DNA of 64,000 nt from Yimella lutea (GTDB lineage Bacteria > Actinomycetota > Actinomycetes > Actinomycetales > Dermatophilaceae), in contig NZ_VFMO01000001.1 of the NCBI RefSeq assembly GCF_006715095.1, positions 2,666,001 to 2,730,000 on the forward strand. The letters are read 5' to 3'. The notes beneath the pieces are model-generated. The model saw only the letters and a list, made by a program, of their open reading frames with translations. It ran no database searches and had not been told where the DNA came from. Made by a program: the position numbers and the translations under genes. Every line of letters starts with the position of its first letter. Positions within the stretch are counted from its first letter, which is position 1. Below are positions 1 to 8,890 of this stretch, piece by piece.

Positions 1-402
1 ATTGGACAGCTTGTCGGCGTCCTTGTTCTTCTCGCGCGGGATCCACGTCCAGGTCACGGCGCCGCCCGCGGTCGTCAATGACCGGACGATCTCCTGCGCC
101 TCGAGGGCGAGGCGCTTCATGTCCTCGTGCTTGATCTTCCAACGACCGGCCATCTGTTCGACGACCAGCTTGGAGTCCATCCGCACCTCGACGCGCGCGG
201 ACGGGTCGATCTCGGCGGCAGCCTCCAACCCGGCGATCAGACCGGAGTACTCGGCGACGTTGTTGCTGGCCAAACCAAGCGGCTCGGCGCGTTCGGCAAG
301 CAGTTCTCCGGTGGATGCGTCCCGGACGAGGGCGCCGTATCCGGCCACCCCCGGATTGCCCCGAGAGCCGCCGTCGGCCTCGACAATGAGAGCCCGTGCC
401 AT
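1..402 (-). CDS. RNase H-domain protein, probably bifunctional RNase H/acid phosphatase (3' part outside window)
   Basis: Reading left from an ATG at 402, the protein begins MARALIVEADGGSRGNPGVA and continues with the RNase HI fold: the DGGSRGNPG turn with the first acidic residue, the NNVAEYSGLIAGLE helix with the catalytic Glu, and RMDSKLVVEQM with the catalytic Asp. The frame stays open to the window edge. RNase H hydrolyses the RNA strand of RNA-DNA hybrids. In M. tuberculosis the same neighbours (zinc-ribbon and Nif3 proteins) sit beside Rv2228c, an RNase H fused to a CobC-like acid phosphatase, so a phosphatase domain is likely beyond the edge; that part is inferred. It starts 8 bases after the stop of the zinc-ribbon gene, so co-transcription is likely. 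Confidence 0.85.
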   Translation of the reverse strand, partial: MARALIVEADGGSRGNPGVAGYGALVRDASTGELLAERAEPLGLASNNVAEYSGLIAGLEAAAEIDPSARVEVRMDSKLVVEQMAGRWKIKHEDMKRLALEAQEIVRSLTTAGGAVTWTWIPREKNKDADKLSN

Positions 403-409
403 CGAGCGC

Positions 410-1150
410 TTACAGCCCCGACTCGGATGTGCGGACGACGATCCGGCGGCAGTCCTCGCAGCGCAGGATCTCGTCCTCGGGTGCGTTCTTGAATTTCGCC
501 AGCTCGGTCGCGTTCAGCTCAAGACCGCAGCCGCCGCACCGACGCTGCGTGAGCGCCGCTGCTGCGAGTCCGCCGCACTGCTCGCGCACCTTCTCATAGA
601 GGCCGAGCAGATCGGTGCCGAGTCCGGGCGCGATCTGATCACGTTGCGCTGCAACGCTGTTCGACTCTTCGTCGATCTCGGCGATCGCCTGGTCGCGGTC
701 GTTCGCGAGGGAGACGATCTTCTCGTCCAGCTCCGCCTTCTGTGCCTCGCGCCGGGCGAGAACGGCGCGCAGCTCCTCGGCACGCTCCATCACGGCGATT
801 TCCTCGTCCTCGAGTTCGGCCTGTCGGCGCGCGAGGGTCTGCAGTTCGTGCTGCATGCCCTGCAGGTCCTTCGGCGAACCCTGCCCGGCGTCCAGGCGCT
901 GCTGGTTGCGCGCGGCACGGTCGCGGACGAGTTGGACGGCGTCCTCGGCCTTGGTGATCTCCCGCTCGACGTCCTGGGCGGCCGTGCGAGCGAGCACGAC
1001 CTCCTCGAAGAGTTCGTCCTGCTGCTTGGTCGCCTTCTCGATCTCGGCGAGCACCGGCAGCGTGCGCTTCTTGTGGGCGAGCTGCGTCAGGCGCGTGTCG
1101 AGCGCCTGCAGGTCGAGCATGCGCCACTGCTTTGCGAGGTCGGCTTTCAT
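410..1150 (-). CDS. Coiled-coil zinc-ribbon protein (C4-type, Rv2229c-like)
   Basis: About 246 residues. Residues 1-180 are a long charged coiled coil (rich in Glu, Gln, Arg and Ala heptads). The C-terminus has two paired cysteines, CGGCG and CEDC, forming a zinc ribbon. This is the actinobacterial family of Rv2229c and the bacterial CT398-like proteins, whose biochemical role is not settled; nucleic-acid or secretion-related roles have been proposed. The ATG at 1150 was chosen because it overlaps the stop of the upstream Nif3 gene in an ATGA junction and gives MKADLAKQW, the usual family N-terminus; a longer upstream frame would run inside that gene. It is translationally coupled within nif3 - zinc ribbon - RNase H. 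Confidence 0.85.
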   Translation of the reverse strand: MKADLAKQWRMLDLQALDTRLTQLAHKKRTLPVLAEIEKATKQQDELFEEVVLARTAAQDVEREITKAEDAVQLVRDRAARNQQRLDAGQGSPKDLQGMQHELQTLARRQAELEDEEIAVMERAEELRAVLARREAQKAELDEKIVSLANDRDQAIAEIDEESNSVAAQRDQIAPGLGTDLLGLYEKVREQCGGLAAAALTQRRCGGCGLELNATELAKFKNAPEDEILRCEDCRRIVVRTSESGL

Positions 1151-2031
1151 TCCTGGCTCCCAGAGTCCGGTGTCGAGTCGGTTGTCGAGTGGGTGCTGCC
1201 GACGAGGAAATCCCACGGATCGGTGCGCACTGTGCAGATGTCGGTGTCAACTGTAAGTCCGTCGCAGGCCAGGCGCTCCCGCAGCCGGTCGGCGGCTGCG
1301 TCGAGCCAGAGCGACTCGGTGGCCCAGTGGCCCGCGTCGATAAGGTAGGGCGGCCCGCCTCGCGCCTCTTCGCGCGCCTCGATGGCGGGGTGGTGACGCA
1401 GGTCGGCGGTCACGTAGACGTCCGCACCCGAGCGTCGCACGGCCTCGAAACGGTCGTCGCCGGCACCACCCAGGACGGCGACCCGACGGACCTGTGCTTT
1501 CGCTTCCCCACTGACCCGGATGCCGACCGGGGCAGGCGGCAGTGCGGACGCAAGATGCTCGGCGAAAGCCTTGAGCGACAACGGTTGCGGCAGGTCGCCG
1601 ACGCGCCCGATGGGCTGGCCGTCCTCGTCGTCGAGGGCCTCGCAGTCATCCGGTAGACCGCACGCGGCCGCCAGCGCGTCGTTGACGCCGGGCCGCGCCA
1701 CGTCGGCGTTGGTGTGCGCGCAGTACAGCGCCATGTCGGCGACCACCAGGGAGGTGATCGCCGCACCCTTGGCCGTGGTGGTGGCGACCGAGTTGATGCC
1801 GCGCAGCAGCAGAGGGTGGTGGGTGACCACCAGGTCGATGACGTCGTCCCGCGCTTGTTCGATGACGGCCAGCGTCGGGTCGACCGCGAACCTGATGCGC
1901 TGCACGGGTTGTTCGGGGTCTCCGGTCACCAGGCCGACGCGGTCCCAGGAGGCGGCGGTCGAACTCGGGAAGAACTCCTCGAGCACCGAGATGACCTGCG
2001 CCAGAGTCGGACTCGTCAGGTCGGAAGTCAT
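1147..2031 (-). CDS. Nif3-like dinuclear metal center protein (DUF34/YbgI family)
   Basis: About 294 residues. The N-terminal half contains VVTHHPLLLRGINSV, the double-His metal motif of the Nif3/YbgI family, and ALYCAHTNADVARPGVNDALA, which carries further conserved His/Asp residues. A C-terminal HHPAIEAREEARGGPPYLIDAGHWATE-type segment (quoted here only by its key residues His-His, Asp and His) supplies the rest of the two-metal site. Members form toroidal hexamers; the reaction is uncertain (a GTP cyclohydrolase-like or amidohydrolase role has been proposed). The ATG at 2031 is preceded by GAAGGA seven bases away, which favours it over an in-frame start at 2070. It heads a three-gene minus-strand operon. 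Confidence 0.87.
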   Translation of the reverse strand: MTSDLTSPTLAQVISVLEEFFPSSTAASWDRVGLVTGDPEQPVQRIRFAVDPTLAVIEQARDDVIDLVVTHHPLLLRGINSVATTTAKGAAITSLVVADMALYCAHTNADVARPGVNDALAAACGLPDDCEALDDEDGQPIGRVGDLPQPLSLKAFAEHLASALPPAPVGIRVSGEAKAQVRRVAVLGGAGDDRFEAVRRSGADVYVTADLRHHPAIEAREEARGGPPYLIDAGHWATESLWLDAAADRLRERLACDGLTVDTDICTVRTDPWDFLVGSTHSTTDSTPDSGSQE

Positions 2032-2347
2032 GGGTTCCTTCGAGCGGTTCGGGTTTGCGGGCGTCGCCAAGCCTACGGGTCGGGCGGCCGTCGAGTGTCA
2101 CCGTGGTTTCGACCCTGGACGCTGCTGCTTCGTCGCTGCATCCAGGCTCAACCAGCGGGAAAGGTGGGCCCCTGCGCCACGGAGCAGCGAAGGTGTGTGT
2201 AGCGAGCGAGGTTGGACCGCGAAGCCGGTGGTGGCACCTGGGCGACCACGCTGGAAGGCTCACGCCGCGGAACGGCGAAGGCGGGCAGCCGCCACGAAGT
2301 GAGCGGCTGCCCGCCTTCACGCCGAGGGAGCGGCAAATGTCATCGAG
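2032..2347. other. Gene-free stretch between nif3 and tRNA-Val
   Basis: 316 bases without a credible reading frame. It should hold the promoter of the nif3 operon (reading left). Nearest the tRNA lies the strong hairpin listed separately. I see no other organised element. Confidence 0.5.
2277..2318 (-). terminator. Hairpin terminator downstream of tRNA-Val
   Basis: A perfect 16-bp stem (GAAGGCGGGCAGCCGC with its complement) encloses a 10-base loop, starting 30 bases beyond the 3' end of tRNA-Val. There is no clear T-run, but the stem is strong enough to end the tRNA transcript. Confidence 0.7.
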
Positions 2348-2420
2348 TGGGCCCGGCCGGCCTCGAACCGACGACACCCGCGGTGTAAACGCGGTGCTCT
2401 ACCAACTGAGCTACAGGCCC
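2348..2420 (-). tRNA. tRNA-Val (anticodon TAC)
   Basis: 73 bases fold as a full cloverleaf: a 7-bp acceptor starting GGGCCUG and pairing with CGGGCCC, a D-arm AGCUCAGUUGGUAGAGC, an anticodon stem CGCG/CGCG with loop UUUACAC placing UAC as anticodon, and a T-arm with GGUUCGAGG. The discriminator base is A. No CCA is encoded. Confidence 0.93.
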
Positions 2421-2466
2421 TCGCCACGCACCGTCGGGTGCGGAGCTCGGTCAAGGGTAATGGGGT

Positions 2467-2934
2467 TCAGGACAGCTTCGCGACGGCCTCGTCGTAGCCG
2501 GCGAAGTCGCGGGCTTCGCCCGGGCCGTTGACCTGCGACCAGGTGATCGTGGCGCTGCCGTCGATGAGGAAGGTGCCGCGGATGGCCATGCCGGCGTCCT
2601 CGTTGAACACCCCGTAGTCCTGGGCGATCGAACCGTGCGGCCAGAAGTCGGACAGCAACGGAAAGTCGTAACCCTGGTCGTCCGCCCAGGCGCGCTGGGT
2701 GAACATCGGGTCGCAGGAGATTCCGACGACCTGCACCTTGTCGTTCGCGAAGCGCGACAGGTCATCGCGGATGGAGCACAGTTCGCCGGTGCAGATGCCG
2801 GAGAACGCGAACGGGTAGAACACCAGCAGCAGTGCTTTTTCGGAGGTCAGACCGGTGAGGGTCTGCTCCTGGCCGAACTGGTCCTTGGCGGTGAACGCGG
2901 CAGCCTGTTCGCCGACCTGCTTGGGGGAAGTCAT
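2467..2934 (-). CDS. ahpE: Peroxiredoxin of the AhpE/BCP type
   Basis: 155 residues, a thioredoxin-fold peroxiredoxin that reduces peroxides. The peroxidatic motif is PFAFSGICTGELC, where the Cys of GIC matches Cys45 of M. tuberculosis AhpE. An extra Cys four residues on (GELC) may resolve the sulfenic acid. The C-terminal FLIDGSATITWS strand is typical. The ATG at 2934 follows GAGGCGACAC; a longer upstream frame overlaps the neighbouring DUF3052 gene and has no homology. Gene order ahpE - DUF3052 - divergent aceE matches M. tuberculosis Rv2238c-Rv2241. The gap to DUF3052 is only 13 bases, so the two are probably one transcript. Confidence 0.9.
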   Translation of the reverse strand: MTSPKQVGEQAAAFTAKDQFGQEQTLTGLTSEKALLLVFYPFAFSGICTGELCSIRDDLSRFANDKVQVVGISCDPMFTQRAWADDQGYDFPLLSDFWPHGSIAQDYGVFNEDAGMAIRGTFLIDGSATITWSQVNGPGEARDFAGYDEAVAKLS

Positions 2935-2947
2935 GTGTCGCCTCTTC

Positions 2948-3367
2948 TCAGCGTTGCTTCTGGTGGCCGCCCTGGACCAGTTTGGTGGCGATCCAGTCGC
3001 CGGCTTTCGCGGTCGAACTCGCCTTGAGTCCAACGGTTTTCGCCGCCTCTTCGATGTCTGCGGCCTGAACGTGTTCCGGGTGGCCGGCCTTCGGCACCAA
3101 CACGACCAGGAAACCCTTGTCGGCCAGCATGGCGAGTGCGTCGACACAGTCGTCGATGAGATCACCGTCGCCGTCGCGCCACCACAGCAGTACCGCGTCG
3201 ACGACGCCGTCGAACTGGTCCTCCTCGAGGGCCGATCCGATGAGGTCCTCGACGTTCTCCCGGAGGGCGTCCTCGACGTCCTCGTCCCAACCGATCTCGA
3301 GTACGACCTGTCCTTCGGTGAACCCGATGCGGTTCGCCCAGGTGCCGCCGCCTGCGTCGTTAGCCAT
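2948..3367 (-). CDS. DUF3052 family protein
   Basis: 139 residues beginning MANDAGGGTWANRIGF. Family hallmarks are GFTEGQVVLEIGWDEDVEDA and the acidic VLLWWRDGDGDLIDD segment, followed by VLVPKAG. DUF3052 is a small, acidic, cytoplasmic actinobacterial family of unknown function, almost always next to aceE. The start at 3367 has GGGAAGGAAC just upstream. It is divergent from aceE across about 220 bases, which presumably hold both promoters, and co-directional with ahpE. Confidence 0.88.
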   Translation of the reverse strand: MANDAGGGTWANRIGFTEGQVVLEIGWDEDVEDALRENVEDLIGSALEEDQFDGVVDAVLLWWRDGDGDLIDDCVDALAMLADKGFLVVLVPKAGHPEHVQAADIEEAAKTVGLKASSTAKAGDWIATKLVQGGHQKQR

Positions 3368-3483
3368 GTTCCTTCCCAGAGTGTTCGATTGCACCACCCG
3401 CTCGATCGTGCGTCGGTGATGCCGCCCCACGGTAGTGGACGAGCGGCGCCGACTGCGATCACCGCACGAATCGGGTCAGATGC

Positions 3484-3497
3484 GGGCATATATGCCC
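3484..3497. promoter_or_regulatory. Perfect 14-bp palindrome upstream of aceE
   Basis: GGGCATATATGCCC is self-complementary over all 14 bases and lies about 90 bases before the aceE start in the divergent DUF3052/aceE spacer. A shorter palindrome, TGTACGTACA, follows about 25 bases later. Palindromes of this kind are often operators; the binding protein is unknown. Confidence 0.45.
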
Positions 3498-3589
3498 ACG
3501 TACTAGAAGGTAACCGGACTCGCTTGTACGTACACGCCTTCCGCGGTGTTTGATGGAGATTGCGAATCATGTACGCGAAGGAGCCAATC

Positions 3590-6355
3590 GTGTCACCAGA
3601 GCCTGCCAAGGGCCCGATCCTCAACGGTCTACCCAGCCAACTTCCGGACGTCGATCCGGAAGAGACGCAGGAATGGTTGGAGTCCCTCGACGGGATCATC
3701 GACGCCGGCGGTCGCAACCGCGCGCGTTACGTCATGCTCAAGTTGCTTGAGCGAGCTCGCGAACGCCAGGTGGGCATCCCGTCGTTGACGACGACCGACT
3801 ACATCAACACCATCCCTCCGGAGGGCGAACCGTGGTTCCCCGGTGACGAGGAGGTCGAGCGCCGCTACCGCGCCTGGCTGCGCTGGAACGCTGCGATCAT
3901 GGTGCACCGCGCCCAGCGTCCTGAGATCAGCGTCGGTGGACACATCTCGTCCTACGCATCGGCCGCCACGCTGTACGAAGTGGGTTTCAACCACTTCTTC
4001 CGCGGCAAGGACCACCCCGGCGGTGGCGACCAGGTCTTCTTCCAGGGCCACGCCTCCCCCGGCATGTACGCCCGCGCCTTCCTCGAAGGCCGCCTGTCCG
4101 AGGACCAGCTCAACGGTTTCCGCCAGGAGAAGTCGCACTTCATCGACGGCAAACCGTTCGGTCTGCCGTCGTACCCGCACCCGCGGAACATGCCCGACTT
4201 CTGGGAGTTCCCGACGGTGTCGATGGGTATCGGTCCGATGAACGCGATCTACCAGGCGCAGTTCAACCGCTACCTGCACAACCGCGGCATCAAGGACACC
4301 AGCGACCAGCACGTGTGGGCGTTCCTCGGTGACGGCGAGATGGACGAGCCGGAGTCGCGCGGTCTCCTGCAGCTGGCGGCCGGCGAGGAGCTCGACAACC
4401 TGACGTTCGTCGTCAACTGCAACCTGCAGCGGCTCGACGGCCCGGTGCGCGGAAACGGCAAGATCATCCAGGAGCTCGAGTCGTTCTTCCGCGGCGCCGG
4501 CTGGAACGTCATCAAGACGGTCTGGGGACGCGGCTGGGACCCGTTGCTCGCTGCCGACCGTGACGGCGCCCTGGTCAACCTGATGAACACCACGTCCGAC
4601 GGCGACTACCAGACCTTCCGCGCCAACGACGGAAAGTACGTCCGCGACAACTTCTTCGGACGCGACCCTCGTACCAAGGCGATGGTCGCCGACTGGAGCG
4701 ACGAGGACGTCTGGTGGCGCCTCAAGCGTGGTGGCCACGACTACCGGAAGGTCTACGCGGCGTACAAGGCGGCGACCGAGCATCACGGTCAGCCGACGGT
4801 CATCCTCGCCAAGACGATCAAGGGCTACAGCCTGGGCACCCACTTCGCGGGGCGCAATGCGACCCACCAGATGAAGAAGCTCACGCTGGACGACCTCAAG
4901 ATGTTCCGCGACTCGCTCAAGATCCCGATCTCGGACGCGCAGTTGGAGGAGAACCCCTACCTGCCGCCGTACTACCACCCGGGCGAGAACGACGAGGCGA
5001 TCAAGTACATGCGTGAGCGCCGCGCTGCCCTCGGTGGTGGCCTGCCCTCGCGCCGCACGAAGTCGAAGGAGATCAGCCTTCCGGCCGACTCTGCGTACGC
5101 CCAGGCCAAGAAGGGCTCGGGCAAGCAGATGGTCGCAACGACCATGGCGTTCGTCCGCATCCTGAAGGACATGATGCGCGACAAGGAGTTCGGCAACCGG
5201 ATCGTGCCGATCATCCCGGACGAGGCACGCACGTTCGGCATGGACGCGTTCTTCCCGACGCTGAAGATCTACAACCCGCACGGCCAGAACTACAAGTCGG
5301 TCGACGCCGAGCTGATGCTCGCGTACAAGGAGTCGGAGCAGGGACACATCCTGCACACCGGCATCAACGAGGCGGGTTCGGTGGCTGCGTTCACGGCTGC
5401 CGGCTCGGCCTACGCGACGCACGACGTGCCGATGATCCCGATCTACATCTTCTACTCGATGTTCGGGTTCCAGCGCACCGGAGACAGCATCTGGGCGGCC
5501 GCCGACCAGATGGCGCGCGGGTTCATGATCGGCGCCACCGCCGGTCGTACCACGCTGACCGGCGAGGGTCTGCAGCACGCCGACGGTCACAGCCTGCTGC
5601 TGGCGTCGACCAACCCGGCCGTCGTGGCTTATGACCCTGCGTACGCGTACGAGATCGCGCACATCATGCAGAACGGTGTGGAGCGCATGTACGGCGCCGA
5701 ACCGGAGAACGTCATCTACTACATGACGGTCTACAACGAGCCGATGCAGCAGCCGGCCGAGCCGGACGACCTGGACGTCGAAGGTTTGCTCAAGGGCATC
5801 TACAAGGTGTCCGAGGGCAGCACCGAGGGTGTCGGTGACGACGCACGTCGCGTGCAGTTGCTCGCGTCCGGTGTCGGTGTGCCGTGGGCGCTCGAGGCGC
5901 AGCAGTTGCTCAAGGACGACTGGGGCGTCGTCGCCGACGTCTGGTCGGTGACCTCGTGGGGCGAACTGCGCCGCGACGGCCTGGCCGCCGACGAGCACAA
6001 CTTCCTGCACCCGGACGAGGAACCGCGGATCCCGTTCATCACGCAGAAGTTGCAGGGTGCTCCGGGTCCGGTCGTGGCAACGTCCGACTGGATGCGCACC
6101 GTGCAGGACCAGGTTCGCCAATGGGTTCCTCAGGAGTTCGCCTCGCTGGGTGCCGACGGGTTCGGTTTCTCCGACACCCGTCCGGCTGCACGACGTTTCT
6201 TCCACATCGACGGTCCGTCGATGGCGGTGCGTGCGCTGCAGATGCTGGTCGAGCGCGGTGAGCTGGACGAGAGCTACCCGAAGAAGGCCGCCGAGAAGTA
6301 CCAGCTGCTCGACGTCCGCGCGGGTACCTCCGGCAACGCGGGCGGCGACGCCTGA
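3590..6355 (+). CDS. aceE: Pyruvate dehydrogenase E1 component, homodimeric type
   Basis: 921 residues. The thiamine-diphosphate-dependent decarboxylase of the pyruvate dehydrogenase complex converts pyruvate to an acetyl group passed to lipoyl-E2, feeding acetyl-CoA to the fatty acid genes nearby. Seen: the N-terminal [17 protein letters not shown], the [18 protein letters not shown] and [15 protein letters not shown] blocks, and the ThDP/Mg motif [12 protein letters not shown] (about residue 247) ending in NCN. The C-terminal transketolase domains are full length. The GTG at 3590 was chosen because AAGGAG lies 6 bases upstream; an in-frame ATG at 3569 would add seven residues. A strong bidirectional terminator follows. 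Confidence 0.95.
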   Translation: MSPEPAKGPILNGLPSQLPDVDPEETQEWLESLDGIIDAGGRNRARYVMLKLLERARERQVGIPSLTTTDYINTIPPEGEPWFPGDEEVERRYRAWLRWNAAIMVHRAQRPEISVGGHISSYASAATLYEVGFNHFFRGKDHPGGGDQVFFQGHASPGMYARAFLEGRLSEDQLNGFRQEKSHFIDGKPFGLPSYPHPRNMPDFWEFPTVSMGIGPMNAIYQAQFNRYLHNRGIKDTSDQHVWAFLGDGEMDEPESRGLLQLAAGEELDNLTFVVNCNLQRLDGPVRGNGKIIQELESFFRGAGWNVIKTVWGRGWDPLLAADRDGALVNLMNTTSDGDYQTFRANDGKYVRDNFFGRDPRTKAMVADWSDEDVWWRLKRGGHDYRKVYAAYKAATEHHGQPTVILAKTIKGYSLGTHFAGRNATHQMKKLTLDDLKMFRDSLKIPISDAQLEENPYLPPYYHPGENDEAIKYMRERRAALGGGLPSRRTKSKEISLPADSAYAQAKKGSGKQMVATTMAFVRILKDMMRDKEFGNRIVPIIPDEARTFGMDAFFPTLKIYNPHGQNYKSVDAELMLAYKESEQGHILHTGINEAGSVAAFTAAGSAYATHDVPMIPIYIFYSMFGFQRTGDSIWAAADQMARGFMIGATAGRTTLTGEGLQHADGHSLLLASTNPAVVAYDPAYAYEIAHIMQNGVERMYGAEPENVIYYMTVYNEPMQQPAEPDDLDVEGLLKGIYKVSEGSTEGVGDDARRVQLLASGVGVPWALEAQQLLKDDWGVVADVWSVTSWGELRRDGLAADEHNFLHPDEEPRIPFITQKLQGAPGPVVATSDWMRTVQDQVRQWVPQEFASLGADGFGFSDTRPAARRFFHIDGPSMAVRALQMLVERGELDESYPKKAAEKYQLLDVRAGTSGNAGGDA

Positions 6356-6371
6356 CTTCGCGACACCGATC

Positions 6372-6407
6372 GATGAAGCCCCCCGGCACATGCCGGGGGG
6401 CTTCATC
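6372..6407. terminator. Bidirectional terminator between aceE and the phosphodiesterase gene
   Basis: GATGAAGCCCCCCGGCA and its exact complement form a 17-bp stem around a two-base centre. It lies between two convergent genes and can serve both. Confidence 0.85.
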
Positions 6408-6428
6408 ATGATCGACCGGGACCGGGGG

Positions 6429-7550
6429 TCAGGGTGCCTCGATGCCGAGCGTCAGTTCACGCGAGAGCACACCGAGGTCGGGGTTGTCGGTGAAGATGCC
6501 GTCGATGCCGGTCTTCCACAGTTGCGCGAAGAAGTCGAGCACGCGACCGTAGTCGGCCGGGTTCGTGCCGATGCGGTAGTCGGCGGGAAGGAAGGTGTTC
6601 TCCGCGCGGACCGTCCACGGGCAGACCGTGAGGCCGTTGGCGTGCGCGTCGGCGACCAGCGAGGTGGGCTTGCCGAGGGTGCCGTCGGAGTTCCAGGCGA
6701 TGACGCGCTTGGTGTCCGGGCCGACGCCGTCGATGTACTTGGCCCACTCCTTCATGCCCGAGCGGGACAGCAACTGGTCGTAGCTGCGGGTGTCACCGTA
6801 CGGCGTGCCCTTGACCGTGGCGAGGAAGACCAACGGCGCCTTGACCCGCATCTCGGTCCGCAGATCGATCAGGTTCTGCAGTTCGAACGACTGGATGAAG
6901 ATCGGGGCCTTGGGCGAGTCGAGACGGAAACGACGGATGAGACGAACAAGCCTCTCCTCCAACGGGTTTCCCATCTCCCGGAAGTACGTCGGGTGCTTGG
7001 TCTCGGGGTAGACCCCGATGACACGACCGAGCTCACGCGACAGTTTCTCGCGCAGCTTCAGCACCTCCTCGAAGGTCGGGATCTGCCACAGACCGTCGTA
7101 CGCGGTGTTCTCCTGCCGCAGTTCCGGCAGGCGCTCCACCGCTCGCAGCGTGCGCAGTTCGGCGAGGGTGAAGTCCTCGGCGAACCATCCGGTGACCGGG
7201 ACACCATCCAGACTCTTGGTGGTCTTGCGGGAGGCGAACTCCGGGCGTTCGGCAACGTCCGTGGTGCCACCGATCTCCGGCTCGTGCCGACAGACCAGCA
7301 CGCCGTCCTTGGTGATGACCAGGTCGGGCTCGATGAAGTCGGCGCCCATCCGGGCGGCGAGGGTGTACGCGGCAAGTGTGTGCTCGGGGCGATAGCCGGA
7401 CGCACCTCGGTGTCCGACGACGATCGGACCCTTGCGGCGGGGTCCACGTCGGTGGCCGGAGTCGGCGTACGCGGGGTCGGTCAGGGCGGGGGCAGCAACA
7501 GCGGATGCGGCGCCGGCGGCGACGAGGCCGGCGAAAGAACGTCGATTCAT
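6429..7550 (-). CDS. Tat-exported glycerophosphodiester phosphodiesterase
   Basis: About 373 residues. The N-terminus MNRRSFAGLVAAGAASAVAA is a twin-arginine signal with a cleavage site near ALTDPAYA. The mature protein starts the GDPD barrel with IVVGHRGASGYRPEHTLAAY (catalytic HRG and the E of PEHT), then FIEPDLVITKDGVLVCRHEP, the metal-binding E-x-D pair and second His. It hydrolyses glycerophosphodiesters to glycerol-3-phosphate outside the cytoplasm, for phosphate or glycerol salvage. In-frame ATGs at 7550 and 7568 are both possible; 7550 puts the Tat motif at the very N-terminus. It converges on aceE. Confidence 0.88.
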   Translation of the reverse strand: MNRRSFAGLVAAGAASAVAAPALTDPAYADSGHRRGPRRKGPIVVGHRGASGYRPEHTLAAYTLAARMGADFIEPDLVITKDGVLVCRHEPEIGGTTDVAERPEFASRKTTKSLDGVPVTGWFAEDFTLAELRTLRAVERLPELRQENTAYDGLWQIPTFEEVLKLREKLSRELGRVIGVYPETKHPTYFREMGNPLEERLVRLIRRFRLDSPKAPIFIQSFELQNLIDLRTEMRVKAPLVFLATVKGTPYGDTRSYDQLLSRSGMKEWAKYIDGVGPDTKRVIAWNSDGTLGKPTSLVADAHANGLTVCPWTVRAENTFLPADYRIGTNPADYGRVLDFFAQLWKTGIDGIFTDNPDLGVLSRELTLGIEAP

Positions 7551-7641
7551 GAATCCATGCCAGCCCATCAAGTCGCCGTAGGGGTGACATCGAGGTGTCC
7601 AATCGACGAACGGTCGCCCGTTTTGGTAAAGGTTCTACAAA

Positions 7642-7647
7642 TAAGCT
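7642..7647 (+). promoter_or_regulatory. -10 box of a leaderless fasR transcript
   Basis: TAAGCT fits TANNNT and is followed by exactly six bases and the fasR ATG, which also lacks a Shine-Dalgarno sequence. Confidence 0.5.
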
Positions 7648-7653
7648 GGCCCC

Positions 7654-8808
7654 ATGCCCCAGCCCCGCAGCACCCAGCGCCGACTCGAGGCCGCAGCCGG
7701 TGGTCTCGCAACGACCGCGGTGCAGCGGATGGAGGACGAACTGCCTTGGTACCGGGCGCTGCCCGCCGAGGACCGGTCCTGGGTGGGCATGGTCGCCCAT
7801 GCGGGCATCGCGGCCTTCATCGCCTGGCACGCCGACCAAGACACGTTGCCTCCGATCGCGGCCGACGTCTTCGGCACCGCGCCGCGTGAACTCACTCGAT
7901 CGATCACGCTCCAGCAGACCCTCGACCTCGTCCGCACCACGATCGATGTCGTCGAACAGGCCGTGCCCGAGGTCGCTGAGCCGGACGAGCGAGTCGAGAT
8001 GCGCGCCGCGGTGCTCACCTATTCACGCGAAGTCGCGTTCGCGTGCGCCCACGTGTACGCGCAGGCCGCCGAGACCCGCGGCGCGTGGGACGCGCGACTG
8101 GAGTCGTTGGTGCTCGACGCGGTGCTGCGCGCCGAGGCCGACGAGGCGTTGCGCTCGCGGGTGTCGGCGCTGGGCTGGGACGAGGTCAAGGACATCGTGG
8201 TGATCGCCGGGAACGCACCCCCCGGTGCGGGCAGCGAGACGGTGGACGCCGTTCGCCGGGTCTCGACCCGGATCGGTGCCGAAGCGCTGGCCGCTGTGCA
8301 GGGACGCAGGCTCATCGCCATCCTCGGCAATGTCGCCGACCCCATGCCGGTCGCCGGTGACCTGGCCGACCTCTGGGCGCCCGGCCCGGTCGTCGTCGGC
8401 CCGCTGGTTCCGCATCTGTACGCGGCCGGACGCAGTGCCAGGGCCGCGCAATCCGGGTATGTCGCGGCGGCCGCCTGGCCGAATGCACCGCGTCCCTGTC
8501 ACGCCGAAGAACTGCTCGCCGAACGCGCACTCGGCGGCGACCACCGCGCCCGGCGACAGCTCACCGACCGGGTCGACGAAGCACTCGAACGACGTGCCGG
8601 CACCCGACAAACCGTGATGGCCTACCTGCAGAACGGCAGCCTCGAGGCGACCGCCCGTGCGCTGTTTGTGCACCCCAACACGGTCCGCTACCGGCTCGGC
8701 AAGTTCGAGCAGGACAGCGGCTACGACATCACCGATTCCCGTGACGCCTTCGCCGTCCGGCTCGGTGCCATGTATGCCGTGTTGCCATCTCCGTCCGAGC
8801 GTCGTTGA
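7654..8808 (+). CDS. fasR: PucR-family transcriptional activator of fatty acid synthesis (FasR type)
   Basis: 384 residues. The N-terminal and central parts are the variable PucR/GGDEF-like region. The C-terminus is the PucR helix-turn-helix (HTH_30): QTVMAYLQNGSLEATARALFVHPNTVRYRL, described here by its key parts LEATARALFVHPNTV. The family member in the same position in Streptomyces coelicolor (SCO2386, FasR) activates the fabD-fabH-acpP-fabF operon, and M. tuberculosis has Rv2242 at the same place. It lies 82 bases before fabD in the same direction, so it may be read through into the operon. The ATG at 7654 has no Shine-Dalgarno and matches a leaderless start. Confidence 0.9.
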   Translation: MPQPRSTQRRLEAAAGGLATTAVQRMEDELPWYRALPAEDRSWVGMVAHAGIAAFIAWHADQDTLPPIAADVFGTAPRELTRSITLQQTLDLVRTTIDVVEQAVPEVAEPDERVEMRAAVLTYSREVAFACAHVYAQAAETRGAWDARLESLVLDAVLRAEADEALRSRVSALGWDEVKDIVVIAGNAPPGAGSETVDAVRRVSTRIGAEALAAVQGRRLIAILGNVADPMPVAGDLADLWAPGPVVVGPLVPHLYAAGRSARAAQSGYVAAAAWPNAPRPCHAEELLAERALGGDHRARRQLTDRVDEALERRAGTRQTVMAYLQNGSLEATARALFVHPNTVRYRLGKFEQDSGYDITDSRDAFAVRLGAMYAVLPSPSERR

Positions 8809-8830
8809 CGATTCCTACAAAGACGGACCG

Positions 8831-8844
8831 CCGACTTTCGTCGG
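8831..8844. promoter_or_regulatory. Inverted repeat in the fasR-fabD gap
   Basis: CCGAC-TTTC-GTCGG lies 46 bases before the fabD start. A TACAAA stretch just before it (8816) also occurs upstream of fasR (7636). It is a candidate FasR site by position only. Confidence 0.35.
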
Positions 8845-8890
8845 TTTCGGTGACCTGCTCCCCCACGGTCGGCAAGGGAGAGTTGAGGAC

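Noticed and set aside
2..1348. A 448-residue plus-strand open frame over the first 1.3 kb
   Set aside because: It is antisense to the RNase H and zinc-ribbon genes, which have clear motifs and coupled starts; the plus frame has no domain.
2935..3717. N-terminal extension of the AhpE frame by 260 residues
   Set aside because: It overlaps DUF3052 and has no homology; the start at 2934 gives the normal family length.
3629..6409. A 926-residue minus-strand frame opposite aceE
   Set aside because: High-GC shadow; repetitive Val/Arg/Leu composition and no motif.
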